Source: Monarcha castaneiventris obscurior
Lineage: Eukaryota; Chordata; Aves; Passeriformes; Monarchidae
Assembly (NCBI GenBank): GCA_026261815.1
Contig: JAMPIT010000174.1
Coordinates: 4,898,001 to 4,962,000, forward strand
Length of the DNA: 64,000 bases
Direction: 5' to 3'
Each line of letters starts with the position of its first letter. Position 1 is the stretch's first letter. Of the stretch, positions 63,505 to 64,000 are shown in pieces. The translations under genes and the position numbers were made by a program. Under the pieces are notes generated by a model that did no database searches, was not told the origin of the DNA, and saw only the letters and a list, made by a program, of their open reading frames with translations.

Positions 63505-64000
63505 CTCACAAAAGCAGACTGAGACTCAGAAACACACAAGAGAGAATACACTACTGGCCCCTCTCATCACCTCTGCAGAGCAGTCTATAAGTTGCATTTA
63601 TTTGTTGAAATTCTGCTCAGATTGTCAAAGACATTCACAATACCCCCGGCAGAATCCATATAGGAATGAAGACCCCTTCAACATTGTCATAAGAAATGCA
63701 GTAAGAACCATTTAGCACTGTGTGTTAAAGGCCAAAATCCTTTGGAGGAGCACATGGTGAAAGAGCTTGAGCCTCTATAACCTTGTGCTGTGTGCTGACC
63801 ATACTCCTAAACTTTGCTGGCAGTCAGTCAAAATACAGTTCCTACCAGGACACTTCATGCCAATACCCAATAAAGATGGTGGATAATTCACTGAAGAATA
63901 GAAATCTGAAGGTAGGTGCTCTAAAGCAAGCCCTATCCCAGCTTAGTGCCTTAGCCATTATTAAGTTAGAGTCAGTTTCTTTGTTTTCTTCCAGATACCC
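63505..64000. other. Unique DNA, no gene seen
   Basis: AT-rich flank of the LTR running to the window end, with no recognisable feature. Confidence 0.5.

Noticed and set aside
1..64000. CRISPR arrays, bacterial operons, tRNA or rRNA genes
   Set aside because: No regularly spaced direct repeats, no bacterial gene density, and no tRNA box or rRNA core sequence was recognised on either strand.

Overview
The window reads as vertebrate nuclear DNA from a bird, probably a neoavian and possibly a passerine. It is AT-rich throughout, CpG-poor outside a few islands, and has no bacterial-style gene packing. The decisive clue is repeat content. There are ten fragments of chicken-repeat-1 (CR1) LINEs, several ending in the typical avian CR1 tail built on 'ccattctgtgattctatgatt'. 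There are also four LTRs that I recognise as avian endogenous-retrovirus LTR types. The family names are from memory of such elements; I could not run a repeat library.

I found no complete protein-coding gene and no convincing RNA gene. The longest open frames lie inside repeats, lie antisense to retrotransposon coding sequence, or look like chance open frames. The window is most simply a piece of a gene desert or a very large intron. Two short stretches might be exons or conserved elements: a C-terminal-looking open frame at 42526-42805 behind a good splice acceptor, and a CpG-containing island at 27287-27610. Both are weak.

Layout: 1-6600 unique AT-rich DNA; 6600-8045 a GC-raised, TG-rich unclassified block; 8310-9500 a decayed non-CR1 LINE reverse transcriptase on the minus strand, the most unusual item here; 10539-10707 CR1 tail; 14301-15630 CR1 with an internal deletion; 16415-17010 solo LTR; 19780-20640 purine-rich stretch; 21075-21320 an old CR1 fragment of ancestral sauropsid type; 24041-24385 and 25843-25972 CR1 tails; 30197-30310 CR1 tail on minus; 31955-32150 CR1 tail; 32550-33200 CR1 endonuclease-region fragment on minus; 35912-37228 a solo LTR with a perfect 5-bp target-site duplication; 41298-41614 CR1 tail; 48972-49311 ERVK-type solo LTR; 58954-58983 a perfect 14-bp inverted repeat; 59468-60367 a degenerate CR1 with RT C-terminal part and tail; 63034-63504 a solo LTR on plus.

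Nothing in the window forms a working gene system. The history visible is layered: an ancient non-CR1 LINE and an ancestral-type CR1, then several CR1 families, then solo LTRs left after recombination between paired LTRs. I saw no previously undescribed functional system. The non-CR1 LINE relic and the two exon or conserved-element candidates deserve the first checks.
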